A DNA stretch of 64,000 bases from Adiantum capillus-veneris (taxonomy: Eukaryota > Streptophyta > Polypodiopsida > Polypodiales > Pteridaceae), in contig CM043964.1 of assembly GCA_014529385.2 (NCBI GenBank), positions 102,070,087 through 102,134,086 of the forward strand, in the 5' to 3' direction. Positions 9,691 to 21,745 of this stretch are shown here, piece after piece; within the stretch, counting starts at the first letter, position 1; every line of letters begins with the position of its first letter. The position numbers and the translations under genes are program-made. Under the pieces are notes generated by a model, which was not told the DNA's origin, searched no databases, and saw nothing but the letters and a program-made list of their open reading frames with translations.

Positions 9691-11651
9691 CCCTCAAAGT
9701 ATTGTCCCAACTTGTTAAGAGGTATTTCTATAACAAGGTTCTCATCTAGGTTGGGTTGTGGATCTAAGTGTTCCTCCTCTATTGGCATCTCCCCAACTCC
9801 ATCCATCTGTGCAAATTGTGGTAGCCCAAACTTTAGTTCTCTATTGAGGAAGGCTCGAAGAGCTGAGACTAGCTCAGGGTCTTTATATAGTTTGGACATG
9901 ATGGTGGTTCTAACTTCTGAAGACATGAAATCCATCAATTTGGCAATGTTTAACGGCACCTTTTGGCCTTGAATCCCTTGACGTGGGGAAGATGGGATCT
10001 CCATTTCTTCGATAGGATCAAGTAGTCCCTCTGTAAACATTCTTTCCATCAAGAAGTGAGTACGCCCACTTTCCCATGACTTTAAGTCACTTTCTTCTTG
10101 GATGACACTAGGTATGGCTAAGGGTCTATGGTCTTGGTGAGGCTGTTGTTGCGTAGGGAACACGGTGTCTGTAATTTGGATCTTCCTAGGTGCTGGTTCT
10201 AGATCCCTTTGGGTATCTTCTACCAAACTCCTTAATTGCTTGACTCGCTCAATCTCCTCTGTAGGGTTTGGATAAGTTCCTACCTTCTTCTTGGATCCTT
10301 GCCATTGTGGCTCATGAAGATCTGCCTTGTTGGTTTCTATCTTAGTGGTTGTTTTGGTCTCCACGGTTTCTCTTGAATCAGAATCCTCTTCAGCGTCGTT
10401 CATATATACAGGGTTGTCACCAGTCCCTATGTTGGTCTTTGAACTGGGGTCTGACTTCGCTGCTTTTTGCGATCTCTTTCTTCGTGCTTTCTTCTTTTTC
10501 TGAGATTGGGCAATTGATGTCGTGTCTCTTTCCTCAAGAATATAATTTTCTTTTTGGAGCATCGATCGTGTGAGTACGTTTACTGGTACCACAAGTGTAC
10601 TTTGTGATGGCTCCTCGGCAACTTCAGTCAAGTTTAATGGCACGATCTTTGGTGCATTTGGATTATTTGGACACTGGGCAATCAAATGATCTATGCCACA
10701 TCGATTACACATGAGTATCGGCATTGTAGACGTGCTCGCTTGATTGGTTTGCATTAGTGTGGCGTTCTTTTGTAGCCTAATAGGACACTCGGCTACACGA
10801 TGTGGACCTCCACACTCATAGCATTGAAGAGGTGGTCTCTTAGAAGTGTAATTGATATTTTGGCCTCTTGCCGCAAGAGCAGCTACTTGATATATAGGTT
10901 TGACTTGTCCCCAATAGTCCTCCATGTAGTATTGTGGACTTTCTTCAAGCACATCCATCCCATAGGCAATATTAGGATCTATATCTTCCTCATAGCCTTC
11001 CAAACAAGAAATAGATGACTCACAACCCACTTGACTCACAGAAGTGATTCTCGGATGTGGTGGTTGCGGTCCTATCACTGGAGGTGGTAAAGGTGTTGTT
11101 TGAACAACATTTTGGGCCCTAGGGACCATGTGTTGTGCTGTTTGTTCAAGAGGTGGGACCGACATCAATGCAGGCACTCGAGGTGTGTATGTCCATGCTA
11201 AGGTTGGTCTATTGGCCATCGCGCGCTTAAATACTATGCAATCCTTAGCTTGATGATCATACCTCCCACATGCATTGCAGTTCCCATTGAATTTTACTCT
11301 AAACGTAGGGCATTCACTGGTACTATGCGGTCCATAGCATACTGAGCACCATTGTTGCTCCCTTCTTGGATACATATGATTGTTTTGCGGAGCACGAGTG
11401 TCTCTAAGACTCTCTTGAATAGCCTTGGTGAGATCTGCTAAAGTCATCTCAGATATCTTTGGCTCCTTAGCAATAGGCTTTAGGGTCATTGGCTGATGTC
11501 CTGATGCTTGTGAGCTAATAGATTTAGACTCAACAGAAACTCTTTCTCCTTGAATCATTAAATTATCCTCCAATTGGATCGCATTGGTGGTGACTGCTTC
11601 CCAAGTGGTGATACCTCTAATGACTAAGCCATTGTAGATATCCTCATGCCG
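9588..11651 (-). pseudogene. Element C gag: nucleocapsid part with four zinc knuckles
   Basis: A long open frame of about 688 codons. The sequence R-H-E-D-I-Y-N-G continues the gag core that is cut by solo LTR D1; removing D1 joins G-L-R-H to E-D-I-Y in frame. An apparent Met start at 11657 lies inside the inserted LTR and is not the native start. Four CCHC-type boxes are visible: C-S-V-C-x3-H-x4-C and C-N-A-C-x4-H-x4-C (11230-11340), then C-Y-E-C-x3-H-x4-C (10780-10820) and C-N-R-C-x3-H-x4-C (10675-10715). Basic stretches (K-K-K-K-A-R-R-K-R-S) follow. The frame ends in the D-G-G protease start. It binds and packages element RNA in living relatives. No internal stop over 2 kb suggests fairly recent activity. 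Confidence 0.8.
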
Positions 11652-13276
11652 TGTCATAAAATCTAATATCTAGCCAACCCAAATGATTTTCTCATATTAA
11701 ATTGATCACTTAATGTGGGAGAATAAACGGGAACAAGTGTTAAGATATAGATATGTGCTTATAGATCTATCTCAACACGGGGCCAATGGTAAAGGGGCCC
11801 AAAAGGGAGATGGTCTATCAAAGAGCAAGGCTAACCAATGGAGCATAAGACCTTAGGGTTAGCTTCATTGAAGACCTCCAATAAATGTGTGTAAAAGTCC
11901 TTTGACCTTAGGTAAGCTAGGGCTGAGCTTGAGGTTGGAACCCGGCCCAAGCTCGAGGTGCTTGTCCTGCTTGAGGTGCTTGTCGTGCTTGAGGTGTTTG
12001 TCATGCTTGAGGTGCTTGATTAAGATGCTTGAGGTGCCTGAATGGCTCCATGCTTGAGGTGCTTGACTTGCTGCATGATTAAGGTACTTGAGGTGCCTTG
12101 AGAAGCTTGCCTGAGAAGCTTGTGGGAACACCCCCTAGTTCAAGTGCTTTGTCATGCTTGGTGAGTAAGGTGCTTGATCACCTGAAGTCAAAAGCATTCC
12201 TACAAGAGGGGGGGCGAGCCCTTTTCCTAGGGGCTAGAGAGAGAACACCCACTCACACACACAAGGGAAGCCCCAACTTGAAGAGGCAGCAAGGACACAT
12301 GTCAGGCCCCTACCCATGTTACCTTCATGTGTTGCTTGAAGCCTATTGGCTAAGCTTCAAAGGGGTCCAATGATAAATTACATGAATTATCTAATTGTTT
12401 TAGCATTTATCTAGCCTCTCTCTCAAAAAGGAAAGGGGGACACTTGTCTCAAGGCTACCCCTACTGCTTGTAATGCCTCCTGCTCATGATTGGCTAGGCC
12501 TGGGAGGGTCCAATGAGCTTCAAGCATGAGCTACAAGGGGGGGTCGACCCAAGCTAGCTAGGGGCTTGCTTGAGGGGTATACTCACCCACACACACTCAC
12601 AATCACTGTCATTGTGTGCTATGCAAAGTGCAAGAGCTCCCTCTCCAAGCAAGTAGAGGTTTAGAGCCTACACCAACACTCTTGGCTATGGAGTGCAAAT
12701 CCAACCAAGAGCCATGCTTCAATGCTTGAGCTTGTCATCTCCTTCTTCTTCATTACTATGCTATTATGTATGCTAGCAACAAGAGTATGATAAGTGAGGA
12801 ACTAGTTCTTTCTCCTATGAAATGTTTCTTCTTCCTCTTCCCTACCCTCATTCCCTGCTAGCTCCACCTTCGAAGGTGTTTGAGGTCTTGGGACTGAGGC
12901 TTGGGACAATTAAAGCTTTCTTCAAGTTCATGTTATGCTATGATTGTGATGCATGAAGCTTTCCATCTTCATTGCATCACCTAGGTCACAAGGAACACAA
13001 AGAATGTATTGTAACAAGTCCCTCTTAATGGGAGAAATCATAATACAAATGCCTATTGGAGGGGGGACCGGCTCCACATAAATCCGGTCCTCAACTATTG
13101 TCATGTTCTCTAAATTCTCTCTCTTGCAAAAGTATTGTTCATGCCAAGTTAACTAATTGCTATGATTATGTTGCTATCTTCAATTATGTCTACCCGCTAT
13201 GCTCACAAAGTTATTTCTCGAAAGTATTCTCATTAATTTCCGCTATTCTCAAGTTGAATAGGCTAATTCCATTACA
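11652..13276 (+). mobile_element. Solo LTR D1, inserted in element C gag
   Basis: 1625 bp, TGTCATAA...ATTACA, flanked by TGCCG (11647-11651) and TGTCG (13277-13281), a 5-bp target duplication with one mismatch. Cutting it out restores the C gag frame. It is homologous to D2 (35290-36887, opposite orientation): shared start TGTCATAA, shared ATGATTTTCTCATATTAAA near the start, and a shared GGACCGG/CCGGTCC block near the end. No internal element sequence, so it formed by recombination between two LTRs. Its parent element is not in the window. Confidence 0.88.
11950..12080 (+). repeat. Short tandem repeat, about 18 bp (TGCTTGAGGTGCTTGTCR), inside D1
   Basis: Several tandem units such as TGCTTGAGGTGCTTGTC are visible, the later ones with inserts of a few bases. 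The corresponding part of D2 lacks them, so the array arose or expanded after the two LTRs separated. Confidence 0.7.
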
Positions 13277-15274
13277 TGTCGTAATCCCCTAATGAATTTA
13301 TCAAGCAATTGGTTATTGTTGAAGCGCTCATTTGGATTACATCGAGAATTCAAATGCTTCAAGCGAGTAATAAAGTCTCTCACCGACTCTCCTTCCTCTC
13401 CTTGGGCTTTCTGGAGCTGAGAGGCTACACCCCAAAGTACTCCCTCTCGTATGTATTCTTTTAAGAACACTCTCCTAAGAGTAGGATAAATCGTTTTTTC
13501 TTCCACCCTTAGGGTTCTATACCAATCCCCAGCCTTTCCACTTAAGGTTAGGCTTAAAGCATTGCTCTTATGTAGGTCATTGTGTTCTCCTAGAGAATCG
13601 CATATTTGTTCAAACACTTCGATATGCTTTCTCACATCCCCGTCTCCACTAAATTTTTGTGTGAGCTTGGCTATTTGTATTGCCTTACTTCTAGGCTCTC
13701 TATCAGGCGTGTTACGCATATTCTCAGCAATAGATCGACCAATAGCTTGAGCAAAAGTCACCTAAGTGAGCAGGCACCGTGGGTGAAGGCGCTCCAGAGA
13801 ATACATGTGGAGTAGGTATTGGCATCGGGCTTGGCGCATAGGAAGCCCTTGGGTTCCACGTTGGGTACGATGTTGTGCCCAACGTTCATATGTGTGGCCC
13901 TAGGCATAGCAGACGTCGGATGTGACATGCTAATGCTAGCAGGTATGGTCCCATGGAAATAAGAGCTTTCGTGTTGTGGTTGTGGAGCATAGGTAGTTGA
14001 GACATTGGGAGGGGTAGGGACTACATGAGTGCGATGACCCATAGGTGCATACGATTGGTACACACTTGTAAGTACTATTGCAGGCATTAAGCTACCATGT
14101 AGCGGTGCTTTACTAACAAATGAGGTCCATGGCGTGTTTCTCGGCATGCCCATCATTGGGGTAGGCATGGTAGCCGTGGTGTCATCAAGGGAAAGATGAG
14201 CTAGACTTGGAAAGGTGAAGCTATCACTTGTGGGCTCAAATTGCACTGGGACTCCTGGAGAAACAACATATGGAGGATCCATTGGACTTACCGAGGGAGT
14301 CTCCATTTGCGATAAGGTCGGTTGTTTAGCCTTTCCTGTATCTAAGAATCTCATGAGACCCGTTGAAGCATGTTGATCCCCTTGTTCTGTCTCTCTGACT
14401 CAATGACCCTATGGATGACCTCACAAACTCTTTGTTGTTGATCCTCCACACTAGTAGCGCCCATTGTGGATTGTAGGACATCTAACCAACCCACGTGATA
14501 GGTGTGACCTGTGTATAGGTCGGTCAGAGTTTTCGTTTGTAATTCGTACTCCTAGTTCTCATTTAAGAACACTCCATCTAGGATTGAGGTGCTAGGGGTG
14601 TCCTTTGAGCTAGATGCAATGTTGCTTTCTAGGGGTTGGCCCTTAGCGGTTGCTAAGTCAGGAGCACTCGATTGCTCTCCTAGAAAAGATATTGACATAG
14701 GGCCTTTCGATTTTAACTCTCTTCGTTGCTCTGCCTTACGTAAGCTCTCGACTTTCTTTTCCCTCGCGGCAATGATATATCGCTCAACCTCTTGCACTTC
14801 GGCAAGGCTTCTACCATCGGGTAATATGACCTCAGAGGGAAATAACTCTGAAGAGTCAGGAGGTGCAGTGAATGAAGTATTCACGTGCACATTCTCTAAG
14901 GGTATAGGGTCTACGTTGGTCACGAATGGAGAATTTACTTCCCCACCCCCCTCATTTATATCATTAGCTCCATGTTTGGAGCGAGTGGCTTCACTAAAGG
15001 TTTCCTTCAGGCGGCTAAGCACGCTCGGCCCGGACCGTAGGCCCATGGCATGTATGTCTTGGCTTGAGCTATCGGGATTAGGCATTGGGAAACCCTCCAT
15101 GATGTCGTAGTCAGAGGAAGAGTCACTAGCTGCTATGTTCGGGTCTTGGTTTGTACTACCTTGGGTCCCCGCCGAGGGCCAGGAACCTAAAGTAGGTGGA
15201 TATTGAGAACTCGCGTAAGTCGAAATTCTCTCTAGTTGCTCCGTCTCTAGCACACGACCAGAGCGCAGATGCAT
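13277..15274 (-). pseudogene. Element C gag: N-terminal and capsid part
   Basis: The start is M-H-L-R-S-G-R at 15274, a form familiar from plant gypsy gag proteins (L-R-S-G). The first frame runs to about 14552 (Ser/Pro-rich, then charged E-V-E-R-Y-I-I-A-A-R-E-K-K). After a stop the frame reads on through a short stretch (14360-14550) and another lesion, then a Pro/Met-rich frame to 13758. The last frame (13761 to 13277) is the capsid core: L-T-Q-K-F-S-G-D-G-D-V-R-K-H-I, G-D-W-Y-R-T-L and F-I-T-R-L-K-H-L-N-S-R, ending F-I-R-G-L-R-H where D1 interrupts. At least two lesions disable it. The core corresponds to the retrotransposon gag domain family. Confidence 0.78.
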
Positions 15275-16046
15275 GTACCTTTGGTACCCTACAAGCGTCG
15301 GCGAATAACCTCGAAGGTTAATCGATTACGTTTAAGCGTCTGTTTTCACTCGTGTTTTTTATGTTTTTAATGTTTTTTATTATTTGATTTTTTTAATTAA
15401 AGTGTGTGATAGCTCAAAACGAGCATATCACTTAGAGGGTCGTTGTGTGTTTTACAGCACAATTTTCGGGCATCTAAAGTTACGGTTGGTCCTCAAAAAA
15501 TTGATTTTTAGCTACGTGTGAAGCTAAAATTCATAATCCTAGGCCTGAGCTTGGGTCTGGGAGATATTCCCGATCTCGGTCCTACCTTTAAATTTTTTTT
15601 TATTTTTTTTTATTTTTTTTAAAATTTTAATAAAGAATAAGGTCACCGCGGCCTACGCGTGAGCACACACACACACACTCTATGTACCTACTTCTAACTA
15701 ATACACCTACTATTACACACTAACACACTCTATTAGCTCTCACAGATCTACTTCCTACTTACTGTACACATAAAACTAACTACCTTAATACACACAGAAT
15801 AAACATAGTAGCTTTGAAAACTCCATTAACAAAGAAAACTAACAACCTTAATACACAGAGAATAAATACAGTACCTTTGAAAACTCCATTAACAAAAAAA
15901 AAATACACAGTACAATACAAAATCCTTCTTCTCAACACACACACCCTTTTTCCTTACCTTTCCTACAATTGAAATTGTACCACAAAAGAAGCACAGGGTG
16001 CCATTCAAGCTTAGTGTATGGCATTCCCCGACAGCGGTGCCAAAAA
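15275..16046 (-). other. Element C leader with primer-binding site
   Basis: About 770 bp between the 5' LTR tip and gag. The primer-binding site is at 16023-16042 on the - strand (TGGCACCGCTGTCGGGGAAT), preceded by TTTT and the LTR tip 16047-16055. The rest is A/T-rich with a (CA)n-like tract (about 15663-15680) and a T-rich tract (15593-15625). A near-duplicated stretch, AATACACAGAGAATAAA...CTCCATTAACAAA, occurs at about 15790-15835 and 15850-15898. Confidence 0.7.
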
Positions 16047-16055
16047 TGTGCACGT

Positions 16056-18002
16056 TGGAGAGGGGGAATGGGGAACACACCCGACACACATGCAATGGAC
16101 CATATATAGCTCAAGGTATTTACAGCACCCTTGTCCTCTCAAAAACACCTTAAAAAAAAACAAGTTTCACTAGTAGGGTCTTGCCTGCACTCTACCCAGT
16201 GCACCTACCGCCAACAAGATTACCTACTCACACGCACACACCACTGCTACTACTGATCTCGACCCTCTCAACCCACACTACTCATCTTACTCACTCTCTT
16301 TGTGCACACACACATGTCGTTCGTTCGGGGGGACACACACTTCCACACTATCGACACCACACGGCACTCACGAGAGCTTCAAGAGAAAGGGGAAATCAAC
16401 ACTTGATAGGGGAAAAAAGTGGGTTTGATCTCGCTTCAAGAAAAAATGATTACAATCTTCAGTACACCATGGCCATAGCCATTCCCAAAAAAAAACCTTT
16501 CACTACACATACACAATCCTCTTTGCAGGAGGCTCCCAAAATTTATCTTCGCTGCTCGCCAAATACTACTTTTGCGACAAGTTCTTCAACCGCTCTCGCC
16601 TTTCCACATTCGCCACGCGAAGAGGTACCTTAGCGATTCTTCTTCTTTTCTCTCCTTGTCACGCAGCTATGCGACGCTCCACAACTGCTTCGATGACGGC
16701 CCGCATGTCGCTTCGACCATCACTTGCACAGGGCGCTTCCTCTTGGTAGCCTTCGTTGGCCCTTTCCTCTTCCCAATGTTTGCTCTTCCGAGCCGCTTCA
16801 CGGCGATGATTCTCTCTTAGGTGTCGGCTTCGATCACTCTGATCTCGCGACCCTTTTCTTTCTTCCCAAACTCAAAGCCAAACCTAAGAAAATCCCCCCC
16901 AAACTCAACACAGCTCCAAGAAAAAGCCAAGGAGCCCCAATCTCGAAGACGCTGCCCCTCTTTTTTTCGCCCTTTTCCTCTTTGTTTTTCCAAAGCAAAG
17001 AAAAAGTTTCTTTTTAGGCAATGAAGCCGGGCGCCACTGCCTTTGAGCCTTCTCTCTTTTTTTCCTTTTTGCCTTTGAGTTTCCCTTAAACTCCAGCCAA
17101 GCCACCTCTTTCTTTTTTGAAGCTTGCTCCACTAAACCTTTGCCTTTTGAATTTACACCCAAATCATTTTTTGTGCATTCGTTTCCCGCGTGGTCGGCAC
17201 CTTCACTTCCTATGGTTTTCCAAACATCCATTTTGTCAAACCACCTCGGAACCTTGTGCTACCGGCTCCCAATCCTCAGAGCTTTGTCGTGTCTCGACCA
17301 TCTCACGCCTTGGAAAAAATGTCCCAAAACCGGAAAAAGCCACCTGACGACCCCTTCCCGTCGTTCTTGCTTGCTAGCTTGAACTGGTCCATCTTAATGC
17401 CCATGACGTCGATCAGCAAGCCGCCAATTTTGGCTGACTCCCCACATCGCATGCAAGTTTCCCGAACCTTGGCGAGCTCAAGAAAGTCCCGTCGGTGCAC
17501 CTACCAACGTGGCCCGATGAGCACGTACCCGACCCCCTGCAAATATTCCACAGGCCATAACTTGTCCGTCTGAGCTCCGAATGGCAAACCGAAAAGACCG
17601 GCATGCTCCACAACTCTAGCTTTACATGCGTATCCACTGATCCCAGTTCTCGCCACCTGTCTGTACCTGCCCTGTCCGTCGGGGATCTGCGAAGCATTCC
17701 ATCTTCGGACAATCATAACTTTCACACCAAGACTCCGTTTGAGGAACCGTCTGGACCAACTTGCAGAGCATCTCGAAGACCATATTCTGTAACACTAACT
17801 CAGCATTTCGAGCACCTTTACCTGCTTTTCCACCTGGACCATTATGGGGTCTTTTTGGGCAAAAAAACCGCATTAGACATACACTTCTGCCACGACATGC
17901 TCTCTCAAGGCCTTCGTTCATGCTTTAGCACTTTGCCATGCGCATTCTAGCACCGTTTGCACTGCATAGCACACTTTATAGCGCGGACCAACTTTGGCTG
18001 CA
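16056..18002 (-). repeat. Element A 3' LTR
   Basis: 1947 bp, matching 45100-47058 along its length with scattered substitutions and small indels. A purine tract just outside it (about 18003-18025, AACGGGGGGGTGGGCAATGATGG on -) fits the polypurine tract that primes plus-strand synthesis. A TATA-like GCTATATATG (16101-16110 on -) lies close to the 3' end of the LTR. Open frames within it (16181-17950) differ from those of the other copy and are not genes. Confidence 0.9.
16101..16110 (-). promoter_or_regulatory. TATA box in element A 3' LTR
   Basis: GCTATATATG on the - strand; the other LTR of the pair has AGCTATATAG at the matching place (45151-45160). It lies only about 50 bp from the 3' end of the LTR, so the R region would be short. 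Confidence 0.5.
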
Positions 18003-18172
18003 CCATCATTGCCCACCCCCCCGTTGAACATTCATGTTCAACCAAAATTAGCTTTATTGAACATGAAAGTTGCAACACTCTGCAAACACTCAACTACACT
18101 GGAAAACACACAACTATATGTACAATATGTATAATATGTACAAAACTGCATGTTTGTTACTCTTGAGTCCCT

Positions 18173-20002
18173 TCAAGTGGGTTGCCCAACTCCCCTGGTC
18201 ACCATTTGATGCACATCGGGCACCACTCCTCTATCAAAGTACAGCTTGAGCCGTACACCATTTACCCTGTGCCTGAGAAGCTTACCATTGGCTCTCACCA
18301 GCTGATAGGTCCCATTCGGAAAGGCCTTTTGCACTTTGTACGGACCCATCCACTTCTTTTTGAACTTCTTCTGGAAGGTGAAGTCCAAGTAGCTCTCATA
18401 CTTCATTACTAGATCCCCTTCTTCTATCTTTTTTTCTGGCAGACTCTCATTAACTTTGGACATTCTCCTTTCCCGTTGCTTCACATAGTAGTCTGTTGCT
18501 GCCTCTCTATCCATCTGCAATGCCTCAAGGCCGACAATCCTATCTTGTAAGACAGCTTGTGGAGTGGCATTGATGCGCCACATACCTTTCAAAGCACCCA
18601 CTTGTGCATGCACTGGCAGCACTGCCTCCTTACCATAAACCAACTCAAATGGAGTAAAGTTGGTCGCCACTTTGTAGGACGTTCTGTAGGCCCATAGACA
18701 CTTCTCTAGATTGATCTCCCATTCTGTCTCCTGCTTATATACATACTTTGTGAGCATTTTGATGATTTGTCCATTGGCACCCTCCACAAGACCATTGCAT
18801 TGGGGATGATAAGGCGAGGAAAACCGATGCTGAATCTTTAGTTTTTCCACCAATGCCTGCATAAGCTTGCTTCTGAATCCTTGCCCTCTATCAGAAATGA
18901 GTACCCACGGTACTCCAAAACGGCAACAAATGTTATCGAAAACAAAGTGGGCCACAACTTGTGCATTTACCTCCTTCACAACTTTGGCCTCGACCCACCT
19001 GGTGAGGTAGTCGATGGCTACCACAACATATTTCTTGCCAGTTGTAGACTTAGGGAGTGGACCGATGGCATCCAAATTCCACTTTTCGAAAGCATTCTGA
19101 GCAATAATCGCTCCCTGTGACTCAGCTGTCAAACGCCTCTCTCCTATAGTCTGGCATTCATGGCAGGTCTTGCACCAATAGTGCACATCCTTCACTACTG
19201 AAGGCCACCAAAAACCCGCTCTCAACACTTGAAACAATACTTGACCTTTCCCCTGGTGTCCGCTCTCCTCATGACATTGCTCCAGCACCAAGTTAATCTC
19301 TTCTTTATAGAGCACTCTCCTTAGCACCCCGTCTCTGCCATAAGTCATTAGGTCTTCACCTATTAGTGTAAATTTGCGAGCTTTCTGAACTATCCTCCTC
19401 CTCTGTAGTTTAGAAAAACCTTGAGGAGATTGCCCAGTACTAAAAAAATCTTCCACTTCCTTCAAGGACTCCCTACCTGTGTATGTGGCCGGGGCCACAT
19501 ATATACCTGCAACATGTACCTGCACCTTACTGCTTGCTAGCTGGTATGCCTCTTGATTGTGCTCTCTCTTCACATGCTTGAACTGGATTTCTCTAAAGAA
19601 CTTCAACAACTTCTTGATGGCAAAGAACCAATGTTTTAAGGAATCGCGTTTTACTTGCCATTGGCCTAGCAGTTGCTTGATGACCAATAACGCATCACCT
19701 TTGACCACCAACCTAGAAATGCCGAACTCGATGCATTGTTTCAAACCTAGATGGAGAGCGAGATATTCTACTTCATTGTTGGTATGAAAATCCTCCAAAT
19801 CATAGGCTTTTGAGAAGATTACCTTGCCGTGTGGATCGTGTATCACCACACCTCCCCTAGCTTTCTTTATCACCCTTCTATATGCACCATCAAACCACAT
19901 GGTAAAAGCTCCCATCAGGTTGGGCTCCTCTTTGGCTTCATCTCGCACCACTCTTGGATAAATTGGCAAATCCATCCCCTTGCTGACCAAAATGTCCTCC
20001 AA
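18173..20002 (-). pseudogene. Element A archaeal-type RNase H and integrase
   Basis: 609 codons open, continuing the RT frame after a single stop at 20048-20050. First comes a second RNase H domain: M-W-F-D-G-A-Y (residue about 38), N-N-E-V-E-Y-L-A-L, V-K-G-D-A-L-L-V, and N-Q-E-A-Y-Q-L-A where the last catalytic Asp is Tyr. Then a zinc module (H-E-E-S-G-H-Q-G ... C-K-T-C-H-E-C) and an integrase core with the full acidic triad: W-N-L-D-A-I-G, L-I-S-D-R-G-Q-G-F, and N-G-L-V-E-G-A-N-G. The tail G-P-Y-K-V-Q-K-A is the gypsy C-terminal block. Two RNase H domains in pol are a known mark of the plant Tat lineage. Integrase looks intact; the element is dead elsewhere. Confidence 0.9.
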
Positions 20003-20047
20003 ATGGGACCGACTTGTATGGTCAATCTTGATCTCAAACTCAAATTC

Positions 20048-21157
20048 CTACAACTCTATCACCCACTTCATGATCCGCTTCCCTGGATTTAAGTGTAGTA
20101 CTATTTTCGGCAATAGATTGTTAGCCGTCAACACATAAAACTTACGCACAATGAGGTGCACTTTGAACTTTCTACAAGCAAAAACCAATGCCATGACCCA
20201 CTGCTCCGCTTCAGTGTAAGTCACATCTCCAGGACTTATCACCCTAATTTCAAAGTAGATAGGCTTATAGCTCCTTCCTACCTTTTGCAGTAACACCGCC
20301 CCAATAGCCACGGTACCTACCGTCATTGACATATAGAAATCATCCTCTTGGCTTGGAGGGCACACAGTTGGTAGCTGACACAAAATTTCTTTCACCCTAT
20401 CAAAAGCTTTTTGAGCATCTTCATCCCATTCAAAACCATGCACCTGTTGAGCCCTCTTTTGGAGAGGATACACATACTGTGACAGCATCCAAAAGAAATG
20501 CGACAAATACTTTAGCTTATGTACAAAGGACGCCAAGCCTTGCGCACTAGAGGGAGGCTCCATTAATACTAGCGCCTTGACCTTTTCCGGATCCGCCTCA
20601 ATTCCATTCTGTGACACCACATGACCTAGCAATTGCGCTCGAGGTTGTGCTAGCTTGCACTTCTTAGGGTTTAATTGACCTCCTTCTTCGTCCAGCCTTT
20701 GAAAACATAGCCGGAGCTTTGAAAAATGATCCACCCTTGAGCTATAACACCCAATGTCATCCATGAAAACCCCAATGAATCTGCCCAAGTAGGGACCAAA
20801 CACCCTATTCATCCAATCTTGGAAGGTGGCATAGGCATTCACTAAACCAAATGGCATCATACGATAGGCAAAGCATCCCCATGGAGAGATAAATGTCGTC
20901 TTCAGCTGATCTTCAAGAGAAATCCCTATTTGAAAGTACCCTGAAAATCCATCCATAATAGAGTACCTCTCATGACCGGCCACCTGATTTAAGATTTCAT
21001 CTTGGAACAGCAGCGGGTAGTGATTTCTCTTGGTTGCCACATTCAATGTCTTGTAATCGACACACACCCGCCATTTTCCATTCTTCTTAGGGGTGATAAC
21101 CACTGGAGAAACCCACTCCGACTCCTTCACGGGGTATATGATACCTGCATCTAACAA
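20048..21157 (-). pseudogene. Element A reverse transcriptase and first RNase H
   Basis: 369 codons. It shows W-V-S-P-V-V-I-T-P-K-K-N-G-K, R-V-C-V-D-Y-K-T-L-N, D-G-F-S-G-Y-F-Q-I, M-P-F-G-L-V-N-A and the catalytic F-M-D-D (about residue 150), then L-G-H-V-V-S-Q-N-G-I. The RNase H part follows from F-E-W-D-E-D-A-Q-K, with the first catalytic position replaced (M-S-M-T-V-G-T where D-A-S or a variant is usual). A single stop before Q-E-I-N-Q-L-L separates it from the upstream frame, and one stop after V-I-E-L separates it from the second RNase H; both keep frame. Confidence 0.88.
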
Positions 21158-21172
21158 CTGGTTAATCTCCTG

Positions 21173-21741
21173 TCAAAGAGCCTCCTTCTGAATTTCCCCT
21201 AACCTCCTTAGCCTCTGTGCCTTTGGTTTGCACCCTTCTTTAAGAACTATCTTGTGCTCTGCACCCTTTGCTCCTCGTAGATCCTCGTACTTCGTTGCAA
21301 ATAAATTTGGAAAAGAGGAACACAGATCCACATAGCCTTCTCTCTCTTCCCTGGTCAAATATTTGCTTAGCATAGCAGTTACCTCCTCCACACCTATGCC
21401 ACCAACCTGCGTTCGCACCTCCCCTTTTGCATGGGAGCCTTCAACAGTGACCCCAAACAAGTCGGCATCTATCTTTAGCATATCATCCTCGCTTTACTCT
21501 TCCTCAGTATCTGTGTAGCCCTCATCATAGGCTGTCTCCATCTCGTACTGATAGCTTGTTGTATCATCTTTATCTTTTTCTACCACGGGGTGAAAACGGC
21601 TCTCTTTGGTCTTTAAATCAAGCGCCACCTGTCTCCCTCTTTCCTTGTCAGGCAAGGTGAACACCCTACTCCCCCAATCCTGCTTAGCCCCTATTGCAAG
21701 TAGCCATGGCCTACCCAAGATGATTGGATAAGCATTATCAC
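21173..21741 (-). pseudogene. Element A protease C-terminal part and linker to RT
   Basis: Two frames (21494-21741 and 21173-21481). The first begins at the G insertion with G-D-N-A-Y-P-I-I-L-G-R-P-W-L-L-A-I, the late block of the retropepsin whose first half lies at 43575-43900 and 30984-31094. An acidic stretch (Y-D-E-G-Y-T-D-T-E-E-E) and a stop follow, then a linker ending C-K-P-K-A-Q-R-L-R-R-L-G. The same linker precedes RT in G and B. Confidence 0.85.
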
Positions 21742-21745
21742 CCGC

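Noticed and set aside
9588-11657. Met at 11657 as the true start of the long element C frame
   Set aside because: It lies in solo LTR D1; gag continues upstream at 13277 once D1 is removed.
14589-15110. Open frame on + strand opposite element C gag
   Set aside because: Shadow of the gag frame on the other strand; no domain.
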